This document shows, piece after piece, positions 12,185 through 23,970 of a stretch of DNA of 64,000 bases. This DNA comes from Liolophura sinensis (lineage: Eukaryota; Mollusca; Polyplacophora; Chitonida; Chitonidae), in assembly GCF_032854445.1 (NCBI RefSeq), contig NC_088303.1:10115501-10179500 (forward strand), read 5' to 3'. Position numbers and translations under genes: made by a program. The notes below the pieces were generated by a model. That model made no database searches and was not told the DNA's origin. It saw only the letters and a list, made by a program, of their open reading frames with translations. How positions within the stretch are numbered: position 1 is the stretch's first letter; each line of letters opens with the position of its first letter.

Positions 12185-12532
12185 TTAAAAAATGCATTGC
12201 TTAAAGAAATGTACGAAGTTATTGTAAAAGACAACTGCAATGGGTGGACGGTTCAATAAATAACGTAAAGCAATGGACATAAACCTCACTAATGTACACT
12301 TTGGGGAAATTAAATGTTCAAATAATGTCAAGTCAATCTCATAGTGATACACCCTTGAATATCTGTTGTCGGAATTTCTTGTGAGATTGCCAGTTAAGAT
12401 GGCGCCCACTGAGAATTGAAGTTGTAGGAATTTTTCATGCTTGCTTGGAATATTATCAGTCATCCACAGAACCAAGTATGCACTAGGACCTTCCTGTCTA
12501 ACTTCAAAACATACAGCCACTGATTTTGACAA
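12185..12532 (-). CDS. Candidate exon or relic ORF, unrecognised
   Basis: A 115-codon minus-strand open frame in AT-rich DNA with balanced composition. It runs VAVCFEVRQEGPSAYLVLW, later FLQLQFSVGAILTGNLT, then YSRVYHYEIDLTLFEHL. A weak acceptor (TTTGTCAAAATCAG) lies at the start; possible donors inside are poor. No signal peptide, membrane segment or known motif is evident. It could be part of an exon, a decayed transposon ORF, or chance, since an open frame of this length is uncommon but not rare over 64 kb and six frames. Confidence 0.2.
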   Translation of the reverse strand: MSKSVAVCFEVRQEGPSAYLVLWMTDNIPSKHEKFLQLQFSVGAILTGNLTRNSDNRYSRVYHYEIDLTLFEHLISPKCTLVRFMSIALRYLLNRPPIAVVFYNNFVHFFKQCIF

Positions 12533-13651
12533 AGTGGTTGGACAGATTAGTTAACTTGTCATCTAATTGCATTTCCCAATCCATTGTGGTTCCAGGTTTT
12601 AATTTATGTAAGATCGTATGAATTCGTCGTGCTGGCCATGTTGGAGAAGGAAGTCACCAAACTGATACCCAGGAAAATAGGGCCAGGAAATCTTAGCGAG
12701 GTCTGTGCAAGCCTCAGGTGTTGTGCGTATCCCCTAAGGGTAGCCAGACATAGATCCTTGTCTACATGCTGACGCTCCTAGTTTGTGTACGAACGATATC
12801 CATTTGATTACTGTGGTATCTGGTATGGTCAGACATGTCATAATGATAGATTAGTCCGTGGTACTTAGCAAGAAAGCATTTGTCTGGAGGCTATTATGAA
12901 AACAGTCATGGGTGCAAAGTAAGCATAAAGGGAACTCTTTCATTTTAAACACTTCCCTGAGGAATTTGATTTCGGTAATAATTATTGCCACTATTCCTTA
13001 ATGTGACATGGTAATATTATTTTTCTTTCTTTTAAATTTCAATAAAAAAATCGAAAGTATCATGATCTGACAATGCGCAATGTCATGAAAAATTAGAGAC
13101 TTGCTGAAACAACATATATATGAAGAAATGAAACATTGCAGTTTTAACGTCATAATATTAAGCCTTCTCGTTCTTTCTCTTGATTACACATTACCAAACC
13201 GACAAATGCTCACGTTATCATTTAGTCCATAAGCGATTTGCAGAAACGCCAACAAATGACTTTATTGGCTTTCTTATTATATGTTGTCTTCTTCAAATAA
13301 ATGAACCCTTGTCCCTTATTTTGACCGAGCTGTAAGGATAATGAGAACCTGGATAAAAAATAATGCCGTTTGACACCTAATGGACACCCACATTCAGGGC
13401 CACAAGGTGTCAAGTGAACTAATAAATCCATGAACACTTAATAATTGACACAGGGGTTTTCATTAGATTTAACACATTACAAGCCATTATTTATTCAGCA
13501 ACTAATCTGTGTCCGTATGAGAAACCAGTAACTAATGGTCTCCGTTTTTCGATTCATTTAAACGGCGGGCCTTCTCCAGGGAGCGCATGGTTTTGTGTCA
13601 GGGAAGGGAGACTCGGATGCTGGACTAAAACAGTCTTATAGTTTGATGATC
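12533..13651. other. No recognised feature
   Basis: AT-rich single-copy DNA. Short ORFs at 12584-12772 (+) and 13222-13437 (-) lack splice signals or recognisable content. Confidence 0.55.
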
Positions 13652-13797
13652 TAACATAACGAATATATGGATCACAACTTCCGTTTATTCAGTGAACGAC
13701 GTTTTCGGTGTAGATACTAATACCGTTATAACCTATAACCAATACCGAAACGTCGCTCACTGAAAAAATAGTTGTGATTCATATATTCGTTATGTTA
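13652..13797. mobile_element. Short foldback element (MITE-like)
   Basis: Two arms of about 53-56 bp in inverted orientation around a loop of about 37 bp. The outer ends TAACATAACGAATATATG and CATATATTCGTTATGTTA are perfect reverse complements. Inward the arms continue with mismatches (ATCACAACT/AGTTGTGAT, CAGTGAACGACGTTTTCGGT against ACCGAAACGTCGCTCACTG). It could form a long imperfect hairpin. A terminal TA on each side may be the target duplication, but it is too short to prove. A MITE is the simplest reading; a hairpin small-RNA precursor is an alternative. Confidence 0.75.
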
Positions 13798-16700
13798 TCC
13801 AACTCAACTTCTAAATGCATAGAGAGAAGTTGATGATCTAGTGTCTTCATCTAGCGTCCTTGTTACAACCTTTTTTTTTAAAATGATAGCTAAATTATTC
13901 TAAGTGTTTCGCAGCAGGTGAGCTTCACCGTCTCCTTATACATAGGCCTCTTAATGATAATGGCAAATCTACAGCCGTATGAGTTGAACTGGAGTCATCT
14001 TAAGGGTATACATTAACTTAAACATAACGTTTGAGAACTCTTTTTGTGTTACACGAGTTTGTAAATTTAGTTTTCGATCTCAACTTCGCATCCTCCGAAA
14101 TTCTATTCCACTTTCTTCATAATTATATTTCGACTGCAGTTTATATCCTATGGACATTTCAAAGACATGCCTCAAAAACTAAAAAGTAACTGTATGAAGG
14201 ACAAATCGATATTGATATTTTTATAATTCATAAAATTATGTCACGATTTAAGCTGTGACATGTCCCAGTCATGTATATGTACATATGCATATATTTCTTG
14301 GTTCAGCTCAGGTATAGATTATAAAGGCTGTTGCTTTACACCATTGACTGAAGGCCACCCAAAGCGGACAAAGTCACAGCTTAATGGAAGATGTTAAAAT
14401 CGTTTTTCCGTTCACACTGGTCACTTTTTTGCATTTGTCTAAACCTTTCATCTATTATTTTACACACTACTACTGTCTCGAAACAGTGTTGTGGAACCTA
14501 GTGTTTTTAAAGCCTCGAAATCCACTTCGGCATAATCGTTTTCCAGAGGGATGATCAGATGATCACTGGGACACCGAATGAAGGCTTTGAAAGAGCACAA
14601 GATAGTGGGGATTTAGGTGTATAGTCTAGATTATGCTTCTTTTACGTGCTGAAATTGTCCCAATCAATGCGTCAAAACAGACAATCATATACCAGCCGTC
14701 CACCAAAATGAACGTTTAGAGTCAATCAACGAAAGGCGAGTTCCCAAAACGTTTAAAAATTCTCAAGTCCTGTGGCCGTAGGGGAAAAAATTTGATATAA
14801 AGAATTAAGGTAGTTGTTGTCTAAAGTGCATGTAAATGACATACATTGTTTACACATATGACTCCGATTTAATTCGCTGATCTTTCGTTACCCATTCGCA
14901 AAAAAAAAGGGAGTGCTAAGGACAAATATATAACCCGCACTATCACATTAGATCAATTTTTACAGGCTATGTTACAACACCTTGATCATATTCATACGCT
15001 AAGGCCTGAACCAGTAACCTTTTGGTCATGGGCACAGAGTACTGATCTCACCTTCACACACAACAACCGTTCAGCCTGGGTGCTTTGTAGAGTTTAAAGT
15101 AGATAAAATCCCTCAAGAAAGACTTAAAGGATACATGATAAAATGTACATATGTACTGATAAAATATTCCACTTATGTTTATAAAATCTACCATTTTATT
15201 TTTGTGATGTTACATAAACAAGATATCTTTGTTCAAAGTCAGAAAACTCGCTCTTATTGGGAAAGCGCCGTTGTATATCACAACTCCTGTATCTTAACTT
15301 GACAATTAACAGTGCAAAGAACATATAATACGTCTTAGAACCTTTTCAAATTATCTATAATTATAAATTTTTTCAGCATCAATCTTTATCACCGGCTTCT
15401 TATACTTCTTATACGTGTAGTAATATTCGAGTCATGTTATGCTCTAGGATATTTTATTTCTCATTCCTTTGAAGAACCGAAGCTAAATGTCTGACACATT
15501 CCATCATTTCGAAAGCCACTGTAATAGCAACAAACCCAGTCAGTCGGTTGAAAACCACGCGATCTCATACTCAGTCAGAACCCTATTCCTCCAACCGTAT
15601 AACTGCACCAATTTGTCATTCACACACTCAGTGAACTCAACATGACGTCTTAGCAGCCTAAACTTACGCTTGACATAGTTCACAAAACTGAACAACCAAA
15701 ATTCAGGGTTGTACGAAAGAGAGATTCAGAGTGAATGAAGCTACGTTCGTTTTCTTTCAGAGATTATGGCGCAATTAAAACAAAAATATTGGGTATTCTA
15801 TCATTGTGAAAGAATCCCAAAGCTATGTGTGGTTTTTGTTACGAGCTATATGAACTTTGATGAGCCATGATGTGGTGAGGACTGTTACATAATTCAGATC
15901 CGCCCCATGTCGACTGTCACGTTTTAACGTAACTCCGCTTAGAATTTATGTCAAAAGTAATTCATACATGCACCATCTAATTTACGGCATAGCCCACACT
16001 GTGACAAATGGATATGGAAGGTTACAAAGACAAATCGATGTAAATGTAACAGTGGACAAGATTTTTTACTCCCCACCTTCATTCGTAAATAATCGATTGG
16101 TTATGTCTGGACTGCGCACTTGCGCCCTACCGAGCTCAGATAATAAACATCTTTAGTTTATTCCGGAAGTGGACAGATAACTGTCGTAGATCAGGCAACG
16201 AAAGGAAACGACTATTTACAAGGAAGTAGCGAATTCCCACAAGTTACGAACGCATACATCTTGGAGAGTTCACACGATTTGCTTCTCATAACAAAAGTAT
16301 CGTGATGTTCTGGTGTAAGCTCCACATACGGAGAGATAAGCTTTGACTTGACATTAAGATTGTGGTTAGGTACGTACCCTTTATTACCCCCTTACACAGA
16401 AATTTCAAAGCTTCAAAGGGATTTTGCCCTATTAAAGTTCTGAGCATTTACTAACTCGTTGTAGAAACCTATTCTTTGATATAAAGCTTATCTTGTAAGA
16501 TAAGGGATAATAAAATATCCGAACAAATCTGATTAAATTGCATCAATTATTCAATGCCTTACAATATCTTAGTGATATTTGAAAGGCGTGCCTTTCTGTT
16601 GAATTATCAATGGAAAGGCTGTTGTTTGAAGTCCGTGTTTTCATGATCAGATAGATCAAGCTTCTGAAAAACTGAACTGGGTTTCTTGCGTCAGTGTCGG

Positions 16701-17033
16701 CCATGACTTCATCTTATCTCATCTACTTGTATGTTAACAGCGAGCACAGAAGAATAACGAGCTTAGCTCTTCCTCCTCGTGCTAACTATATAGCTTTTTT
16801 ACACCCACAACTTTTCAGGAAGTGTTCATACATCAGCGTATAAAGTTTCTTGATCTTTATGCACACGAAAGAATTCTTTAGAATTTAATGGACAATGGAG
16901 TTGCTGTGAAGCATCAAGGAAACCTCTCGTCACTAGTCACGATCAAAGGTTAACTGACGTTAGGCCAGTGACCGCGATATTATTTCTCCACCAGTTTTGG
17001 CCATGCTCCCATACCAAGGAAAAAGAACAATGA
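13798..17033. other. No recognised feature
   Basis: AT-rich single-copy DNA. The only ORF over 60 codons (15968-16156, +) has no supporting signal. Confidence 0.55.
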
Positions 17034-17054
17034 CATGCACCAATTTGGTGCATG
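17034..17054. repeat. Perfect 9-bp-arm inverted repeat
   Basis: CATGCACCA-ATT-TGGTGCATG, a short perfect stem with a 3-nt centre. On the minus strand it lies 8 nt after the stop codon of the open frame at 17063-17332. It could be a transcript stem-loop or a dyad protein-binding site. Nothing else supports a function. Confidence 0.7.
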
Positions 17055-17062
17055 CTTTTTGC

Positions 17063-17332
17063 TTAATTTGGAACCCATAACATAATTAAACCATTGCAAT
17101 CTCCGGTAGAAAAACAAGGGACATAAATACGGAGTGTTTGGGTTATGATCTCATCATGAGGCTTGAAATACAAAGTTAGAATACAATTCTGACTTGAGTC
17201 ACTTGAGTCACTGGTGTTCATCACCGGCTTTATTTTTCTAAATACCCACTGAAAAACTGCTGTTTCCATGATTCTGGTTATTTCATTGGTAGCTTTATTT
17301 ATTTCTTCAGACAAGTGTTGAAAAGATAGCTT
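17063..17332 (-). CDS. Candidate terminal exon, unrecognised
   Basis: On the minus strand GGCCCACGTGTTTCAG forms a reasonable acceptor. The next 89 codons are open to a TAA: KLSFQHLSEEINKATNEI, then FQWVFRKIKPVMNTSDSSDS, and near the end YVPCFSTGDC. It starts in phase 0, which would fit the phase-0 end of the signal-peptide exon at 22169-22270 on the same strand, but 4.8 kb of intron and possibly other exons would lie between. No family recognised. It may be chance. Confidence 0.25.
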   Translation of the reverse strand, partial: KLSFQHLSEEINKATNEITRIMETAVFQWVFRKIKPVMNTSDSSDSSQNCILTLYFKPHDEIITQTLRIYVPCFSTGDCNGLIMLWVPN

Positions 17333-17340
17333 CTGAAACA

Positions 17341-18807
17341 CGTGGGCCCTACAGAAAGCTTAGCTTTTCAGCTTAATCCATATCTGTTATAAAGCTGACA
17401 GCCATTTTCAGATATAGGTCAGATTTCAAGTTTATATAGCTTATATAGGTCAAGACAGACATTCGTGTTCCGGCCGTCATTCAAAATGGATAAATGGATG
17501 TTCTGGGTCAGTAACAAATTTCCTCAGGGCAAATTTCCAAAACAACACAAACCACCAAAAAACTGAGAAAGCATATATGTATATGTAATATTAAGGATTT
17601 AACACGGATTCAAGAAAGGAAAGCATTCAAGCATACAACAGTATGGGTGATGATGGAAAGACGCCTGGAATGTTGTAGGTAAAGAAATTCAGTCAGTATA
17701 TATAAGTCGTGAACCATGATATTTCATAACTTAACATATGTATCTAAGGTGCGCTTTGATTGTAACTGTTCAAATATCCAAAGTGGCGATCTAATTCAAC
17801 ATTGTGAATATATTGCCTCTGGCCGCGGGTTCAGTTCGTCAGATTGAGTCGCAAATGTGTGCTGATAATATAAACATAAGCTCGTCGATCCGTTTCAGAC
17901 GATGGCTATGGACAGCAGTCCTTCGAGAATGCATCAATGTACACGGGAGAGTTATTAATATGATCTTGATGAAGGCTGTCATCAAGGCAATCGATGAGTC
18001 CATTGTGTGAGAATGACGATAGCGGGCACTTGTGCAAACAGGTATACGGATCGTATAGATTATTGTTAGATGACCTCACTGGGCATTTTTCATCAGTTAA
18101 TTGTCTATAAACGGAATAACATTTTCATCGTTAAGTCAAATAAACGGATCGAAACCATACCAAACTCTGATGGACAAACAATTGAAGTTTGAAGTGCTGA
18201 CTAGATATGAAGGATAGCGTAAAACAAAGGATACGTTCTGGAAATGTTTGTTTAAATTCGATGCCGTAAAATCGCCTATTCAGGATAAGGGGTTTTCATT
18301 CACCTCATGCAGATTTTGTGGTAATAAAGTACTGACAAGAGATGATTGTGCTGTGTTATTCGTCTATCATGACATTTGTTGATCACTTGTTTCCCCCCAA
18401 CATATAACTGAAAGACTGGGATACATGTGGGAACGTCCACCAGTTACATGCCAAAGGCAGTGGTTTACTCTAGGCATTCATAAATGGCTCTACATCTATG
18501 TTCTCTTTACGCAGACCTACGTCGTAAAACCCAAAGCATACAAACATGCATACATACATACAACGAATACATTGGGTTATTTTCACCAACAAGGCGTGCA
18601 ATTCAGTCATATGCGGAAAAGTTCTTTAGCATGGTGTAAAGACAATAGATAAATAAATAAAAATATACATCAGTAAATAAAAATCATCAAATCAGATTGA
18701 CTAACCATTATCTGAACTTATGTCACAAATCTAGAAAGAACCCAGGAAAAACCTGCAAAAGTGTGATGATTGATATCTGGATACTGAGAAATGATGGTAT
18801 GGTTCGA
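17341..18807. other. No recognised feature
   Basis: AT-rich single-copy DNA. ORFs at 17804-18010 and 18425-18652 (+) have no splice or homology support. Confidence 0.55.
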
Positions 18808-19510
18808 GTGAGTGAGTGAGTGAGTGAGTGAGTGAGTGAGTGAGTGATTGAGTGAGTGAATGCTTGGGTTTAACGTCATACTTAGCAATTTTTCAGGCAT
18901 ATGACCACAAATGAGTCTGTACATGTAATGTGCCACCTTGTTGCAGGACGGATTTCCACTCCCCTTTTATCTAGCACTGCTTCACTGAGACGACTTACCG
19001 AAGGCAAGGAAGCTGTCCCGCCCGAGCCATTCTACTGATACGGGTCAACCAGTCAATGCACTATCGCCAAGCGAGGAATTTACAAATTCCTGATCAAGTC
19101 AGGTGTGACCCGACACAGGATTGACCCTGGATCTACCTGGACACTCTACCAACTGAGTTATCCGGTCGGCGTGGTTCGAGAACTCAATCACAGAAAAGAC
19201 GTTGGAAACAAAGGCCTTGCATAACTAAGCAAAAAGTTTATGTTCTCTGCGTGAGCACTTGGTTGCCCAGCATGATTAAAGCATGGTAAATGATGCAATA
19301 TGTCATGTTCTTAATTAAATCACACGGTGTGCTTTATATTCGGCTGTTTCAACGTTGATTTCCACAAAGGTCGTTCTTGAAACAACCAGATCTTAATGCT
19401 GACATATTGAAAGTGCTTCCTCAAAGGAAAACTATGACCTAGCATGTGAAAAGACATCCGAACCAATCACGTTCTATAAAGACACGTAGCTGAGCAGTAC
19501 ACATATACAT
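18808..19510 (-). mobile_element. Long dispersed element with tRNA-like head, copy 1
   Basis: The left end is a (GAGT)n run, that is a (CACT)n/(ACTC)n tail on the minus strand. Next come TTTAACGTCATACTTAGC, TCATATGACC and a body containing GATACGGGTCAACCAGTC. Near 19110-19170 the minus strand reads CCGGATAACTCAGTTGGTAG and GGGTCAATCCTG, resembling tRNA A and B boxes. Similarity to the copy at 30.7 kb continues 340 bp beyond this head (AGCAAAAAGTTTATGTTCTC, GACCTAGCATGTGAAAAGAC, AAGACACGTAGCTGAGCA), so the full element is longer than its internal tRNA head implies. No coding capacity is visible. It is probably a SINE-like composite. Confidence 0.75.
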
Positions 19511-19715
19511 TCGTGGTGACCTACAAGCATGGGGAGTAAAGCTAGAGACCAGTACACACATACATTCGTGGTGACATCCAAGTACGGGGAGTAAAGCTAG
19601 AGACCAGTACCCACATACATTCGTGGTGACATCCAAGTATGGGGAGTAAAGCTAGAGACCAGTACACACATACATTCGTGGTAACCTCCAAGCATTGGGA
19701 GTAAAACTAAAGATA
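19492..19715. repeat. 55-bp minisatellite, four copies
   Basis: Unit begins GAGACCAGTACACACATACA and includes TTCGTGGTGACATCCAAGT and GGGGAGTAAAGCTA. It starts exactly where copy 1 of the long dispersed element stops matching copy 2, so it seems to have expanded from that element's end. Confidence 0.85.
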
Positions 19716-22168
19716 TACATCTGAAACGTAACAGGATGCATACACGGTTACTCTCTCAACCCAGCAAATTGCCAATTATGCCACATGTATGCATCCGAAG
19801 CTTTGGCTAACTTCCTAATTATCTCATTTCAAATTATGCATGTGAGGCGAGTAGACTGGCATTGAACGCACTTGGTTTCATGAAATTGAAAGTCATCGAA
19901 TCTTAATTTGTCTATTTTTTATATCTGTTATGTTCTTATGCATATCAGGCTGTAGAGACACATCATTCTTGGAATATTTGCTAAAATTACTCTGGAATAT
20001 CCATAGAATACTACAACCTTGGGAAACTAGAAAGTGGCCATTTATTGGTAATATGAGTTAACAATGAAGGATACGTTTCGGGAACATTTAGTTTTTATAT
20101 ATGTTTGCAAAACATTTAGTTTTTATAAGTCATGACATCTCCGATATCATTTAATAACTTCTCGGATGTCATTTAATAACATCTCATGCATCATTTAATG
20201 CAAGCAAACTGGATAAACGTCTCCTTTCGTCATCTTCACCACGCATAAAACAGTCGCAGCAGATGGTCACATCTTTTAGGATAGTTTCCATTTTCTTAGA
20301 TTTCACTCATCAGTTTTTGTCCCTGAATGCATATCTGCATTTTATTTTGAATGATGAAATTGACAGGAAGTGACAGGAAATTACCAAATCAGCAGCACAA
20401 TAGATATATAGAACGCAATAATAGAAACTGTAGTCCTAATGCTACTACTGGATCTTCGAACAGAACAACAAAAATGATTGTCTCGGACATTTAAGCATGA
20501 AACCTGCAATCAAGTCAATGGAGGCCACGATGCGTACCGCTTCAAGCTAAGTTATTGCTTTGTACGAGCATTGTATGCACAGAACCACCACACTGAACAG
20601 CTTTTTGTCTTCACAATACATCGTAAAAAACAACAAAATAAAATTAACGTGAATCAATTATTTACAGATGCTCTTTTGAAAAACTAATGGGCTAATTCCT
20701 GCGGTTTTGCCATAAAAAAACCGCCACGTATTTGTTTGTGCTGTTTACAGCGAAAATAACACGAAAGTAGGTTTAAGCTACCTCTGGTAATAAGTCCATT
20801 ACCAGTGTGGCTTGTGTTCTGAAGTAATGGACGTCCGTTGTTGGTCGGTTACAATATCATGATTAACACTTAGAGAATGTTACTTAGAGGTAAAACACCT
20901 TCAGGAAGGTGAACCTGCTGGCACATATTCTGGTTCCTCCTCACACATCCAGTAATACCAATAACGGAAATCCCGCAGAAAGTGCTTCATGTTTGCGGAG
21001 GATTCCTTCGTTGACAATAGCGATGTCAAGTAGACACAGAACCGATTATCATTAGGCCATTAGGTATCACCATGAATAATGACATTAAGCCGTGCTCATC
21101 GAGCATTAAATGTGCGTAGGCCTCTACGAAAATCAGACATCGACGACTTGGTCAATCCAATATTTTACAAACGATTAAAACAGAAATTCTATCTTTTCTC
21201 GGAAAATAGGTGAACTAGGTTTTAACGCTCGAACTGGCAAACGTTTTAACAGTTCAAATAAAATAAACTGAGGTCTCTCAAATTTGTTCTGCTTTAACCC
21301 AACTCTACTTTAGATCAAGTTCAGGCTTGCTAGGTCTGATGAAATAGCTGTTCTCAGTCAATCGGATCTACGTCCATTGACATTCCAGTTTATGTATATT
21401 GGGCGTATGTATTCGCAATGATACCACTATTTGACAAATCCAACAAAGGACGGGTCATTGAGTAACATGTTAGCTGTGACCATAAGCGATAGTATCGTGT
21501 CGACTGTAGGGAGGCCAAAAAGCTGACAGTTACCTCTAGACTAACGTTCAGTCGGGCTTAGGCCTGCATCAGTTCATAGCCCATACACAAACGGCTATAC
21601 CTCAAATCGGAACACATTTTAGTAAACGTGTAGTTGACATGCTAATATTAAAATTAACTATTTCTTATGGATAGCACAGCCATCAGCCAATATGGTATGA
21701 ATACATATACGACTTCGGTCTCCGCGTCTGGGTCGGGTTTAGTGAGCAAGTATGATGGCATTTATCCTGAACTAAAAGGTGCAAAACAGTAAAACCCAGG
21801 CATTGCGCAAACAGCATAAACATTTTGCAAACGGTAGAATTCGAAAACAAAGAGCAGCTTGATTTTAAGAGAACCGGGCTGTACTATGTATTATGGTGTG
21901 TTTTCCAGTGTTTTGTAAGCTAAAAGGCTGAAAAATCCTTCTCTCTTAACCCGAACTGCCCAAAGCGAGTGTAAATGCTCATCATGATGTTAAAACGTTT
22001 TGCTTTTGTGTTGTTCTTCACAATTCAAACTGACGGAAGTAACATGTTACAGCGAAAGAAACTTGTACAAGATATCGGTTTGAGTAAGAGTTATAGAACA
22101 CCCGGCTTTATACTAACCATTTGAATAACTGAATCATTGACGAGAAAACAAAAGAAAGTTTCACTCAC
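19716..22168. other. Mostly unrecognised; short decayed tandem near 20.13-20.2 kb
   Basis: Single-copy AT-rich DNA. About 20130-20200 holds three loose copies of a roughly 25-bp word with CATTTAATAAC and CTCGGATGTC. No convincing exon, although this interval would be intron 1 of the gene starting at 22270 if that call is right. Confidence 0.5.
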
Positions 22169-22270
22169 CGCGTTTAATTCACCTATATCCCATCTATCAG
22201 AGGCTAGCGTCTGGCGAGTGAATACGGCTAGCAGAAGTACGGCCAACACGATGCAGTGTTTCGGCGCCAT
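22169..22270 (-). CDS. First coding exon of a secreted protein (signal peptide)
   Basis: Reading the minus strand, ATG at 22270-22268 opens a 34-codon exon MAPKHCIVLAVLLLAVFTRQ continuing TLASDRWDIGELNA. It has a typical signal peptide: a basic n-region, a VLAVLLLAVF hydrophobic core, and a likely cleavage after TLA. The exon ends GCG|GTGAGTGA, a strong donor, in phase 0. The open frame extends upstream of this ATG to about 22489, but the signal-peptide architecture decides the start. A C-rich, G-box-containing tract lies about 180-210 bp upstream, consistent with a promoter. The mature part is too short to assign a family. The rest of the gene lies leftwards; 17063-17332 is one possible later exon. 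Confidence 0.6.
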
Positions 22271-22445
22271 TCTCACGAAGCGATGCAAATATAAAGCCTG
22301 AAGTAAATGAACCTGACACCTGGCGCTGATGATAAAACTAGAGATGTTGGAAAATAGCCGAGTCTTTTCTGAGCCCTCCCTCCTCGTGGATGCGCCGTGC
22401 CCTGTCTCTGATCCCCTCTTGTTATTAGATGCATATTTATCAGCA

Positions 22446-22481
22446 CCCTCCCTCCCATTGCCCCCCTCCCCCCACCGCCCT
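22446..22481 (-). promoter_or_regulatory. C-rich tract / GC box upstream of secreted-protein exon
   Basis: The plus strand reads CCCTCCCTCCC, then CCCCCCTCCCCCC and CCGCCC. On the minus strand this is a G-rich run with at least four G-tracts (G-quadruplex-capable) and a GGGCGG Sp1-type box, about 180 bp upstream of the ATG at 22270. A second GGGCGG lies on the plus strand near 22499. A promoter role is inferred from position and composition. Confidence 0.45.
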
Positions 22482-22489
22482 CTTACCAA

Positions 22490-23244
22490 GGAAGGGACAG
22501 GGCGGTTTATTGATTATTGTGACGGTACGGCCTACGGCCTACGTTCCAAGTGCGTAGTTATTAGTGTCGCACTAATCCATTGTAAGGGAAGATCTCTTAT
22601 ACCAATGGAAAAATACAAAACGAAAAGAACAGAAAGACAAGTCACAAATATAATGTCCATTTTCCGTTATTTACGGAAGTAAAAGGCCATCTCCTATTGA
22701 CAAAGCACATTACTTGGAGCAATAAAGCCCTTGTTAACAGCCCACGCACTTTTTCACGGGAAAACACGTCACCTCGTTTATATAGGCCCTACCTGTCCGT
22801 AAGAAATGAAGTAGCTGTGCTCTCATTACCTCGCTAGCGATGAAAGCAAAGAAGTATTATGGGAATAAGGTGGCAAGAAGCGGGTAAATTCGCGAGCCAT
22901 ATGGTCGAGAGAGAAATCTTTTAAGTGTTTGTTGACAATCTACTCTCTTCCCTTCAATTCCAAAGTGGATGAAGTTATGTCCGACCTTTGTTTGTGTTCA
23001 ATGCCAGACGAACATCATACATAACTGGAAACAAAGAGTTATTGTTACATGCTTTCCAAAATATTCAACATACCGATACTTACATGAACTTGCGTTGAAT
23101 CAGGACTAGTTGTGCAGAAAAGCAAAATTATTGCTTTCAACATAAGAGATGAACTGATGGAACAGCTTGTTAAGAGAGAGTGTGATTGGCAAAGTGATGG
23201 AGTTGACATATGCTTTACTATAAACTGAGTTAGATGCAAAAGAT
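22490..23244. other. No recognised feature
   Basis: Single-copy sequence. A 22-nt minus-strand stretch at 23084-23105 has a strong acceptor (TTCTGCACAACTAG) and donor (CAT|GTAAGTAT) and could be a microexon continuing gene B, but it is too short to claim. Confidence 0.4.
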
Positions 23245-23970
23245 ACGTAGCTTATCGGCTGACTGAGTTGTATGCGGAGATGGAAACAAAATAGCTTATC
23301 GGTTGACTGGCTTGTGTGCTAGGTGCAGGACAATGTGACTTATCGGCTGATTGGGATGGATGCGGAGTGCGCGATAGCGTAGCCTAAATGCTGACTGAGT
23401 TGTATGCGGAGTGCGCAACAGTACAGCTTATAGGCTCAGTTGGTTAGCGCACTATCGCAGCGTGATGACCCAAGAGCCTCTCACCAATGCGGTCACTGTG
23501 AGTTCAAGTCCAGCTCATGCTGGCTTCCTCTCCGGCCGTACGTGGGAAGGTGCTCCAGCAACGTGCGGATGATCGTGGGTTTCCTCCGGGCTCTGCCCGG
23601 TTTCCACTCACCATAACGCTGGCAGACGTCGTATAAGTGAGTACGGCGTAAAACACCAATCAAATAAATAAATAAATGAATATAGGCTGACTGTCTTGAA
23701 TGTGGAGTGTGTGAGAGCATGGCGCATCGGTAGACCAGGTGGTATGCGAAGTGTGTAACAGCTTAGCTTACCAACTAACTGGGTTGGATGCGGAGTGTGT
23801 GACATCGATGCTTATAGGCTGACAGGGTTGTTGCGAGCTGTACGGCAGCTTAGCTTATGTGTTGAGTGGATGCTATGCGGAGTGTGCAACAGTTTAGCTT
23901 ATCAGATGACAGTGTTGGATGTGGAGTGTGTGACATTGATGCTTATGGGCTGACAGGTTTGATGCGGGTC
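23245..23970. repeat. Degenerate minisatellite of about 46 bp, interrupted by a SINE
   Basis: Irregular tandem copies of a unit built from AGCTTATCGGCTGACTGAGT, TGTATGCGGAGTGCGCAACAG and related words. The SINE at 23.43-23.68 kb divides it into 23245-23431 and 23681-23970. Units are diverged, indicating age. Confidence 0.75.
23432..23680 (+). mobile_element. tRNA-derived SINE, near full length, inside minisatellite
   Basis: Carries the A-box region (GGCTCAGTTGGTTAGCGC), the B-box region (GTGAGTTCAAGTCCAGC), the conserved body and an (AAAT)n tail, with a small deletion in the 3' tail (ATAAGTGAGTACGGCG lacks the usual AAATATTCTT). TATAGGCT occurs at 23429-23436 and at 23681-23688. This may be the target-site duplication, but the word is also part of the host minisatellite and overlaps the SINE head, so it is not decisive. 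Confidence 0.88.

Noticed and set aside
22329-22682. 117-codon plus-strand ORF
   Set aside because: Antisense to the signal-peptide exon's upstream region. Its Pro/Leu content comes from the C-rich tract.
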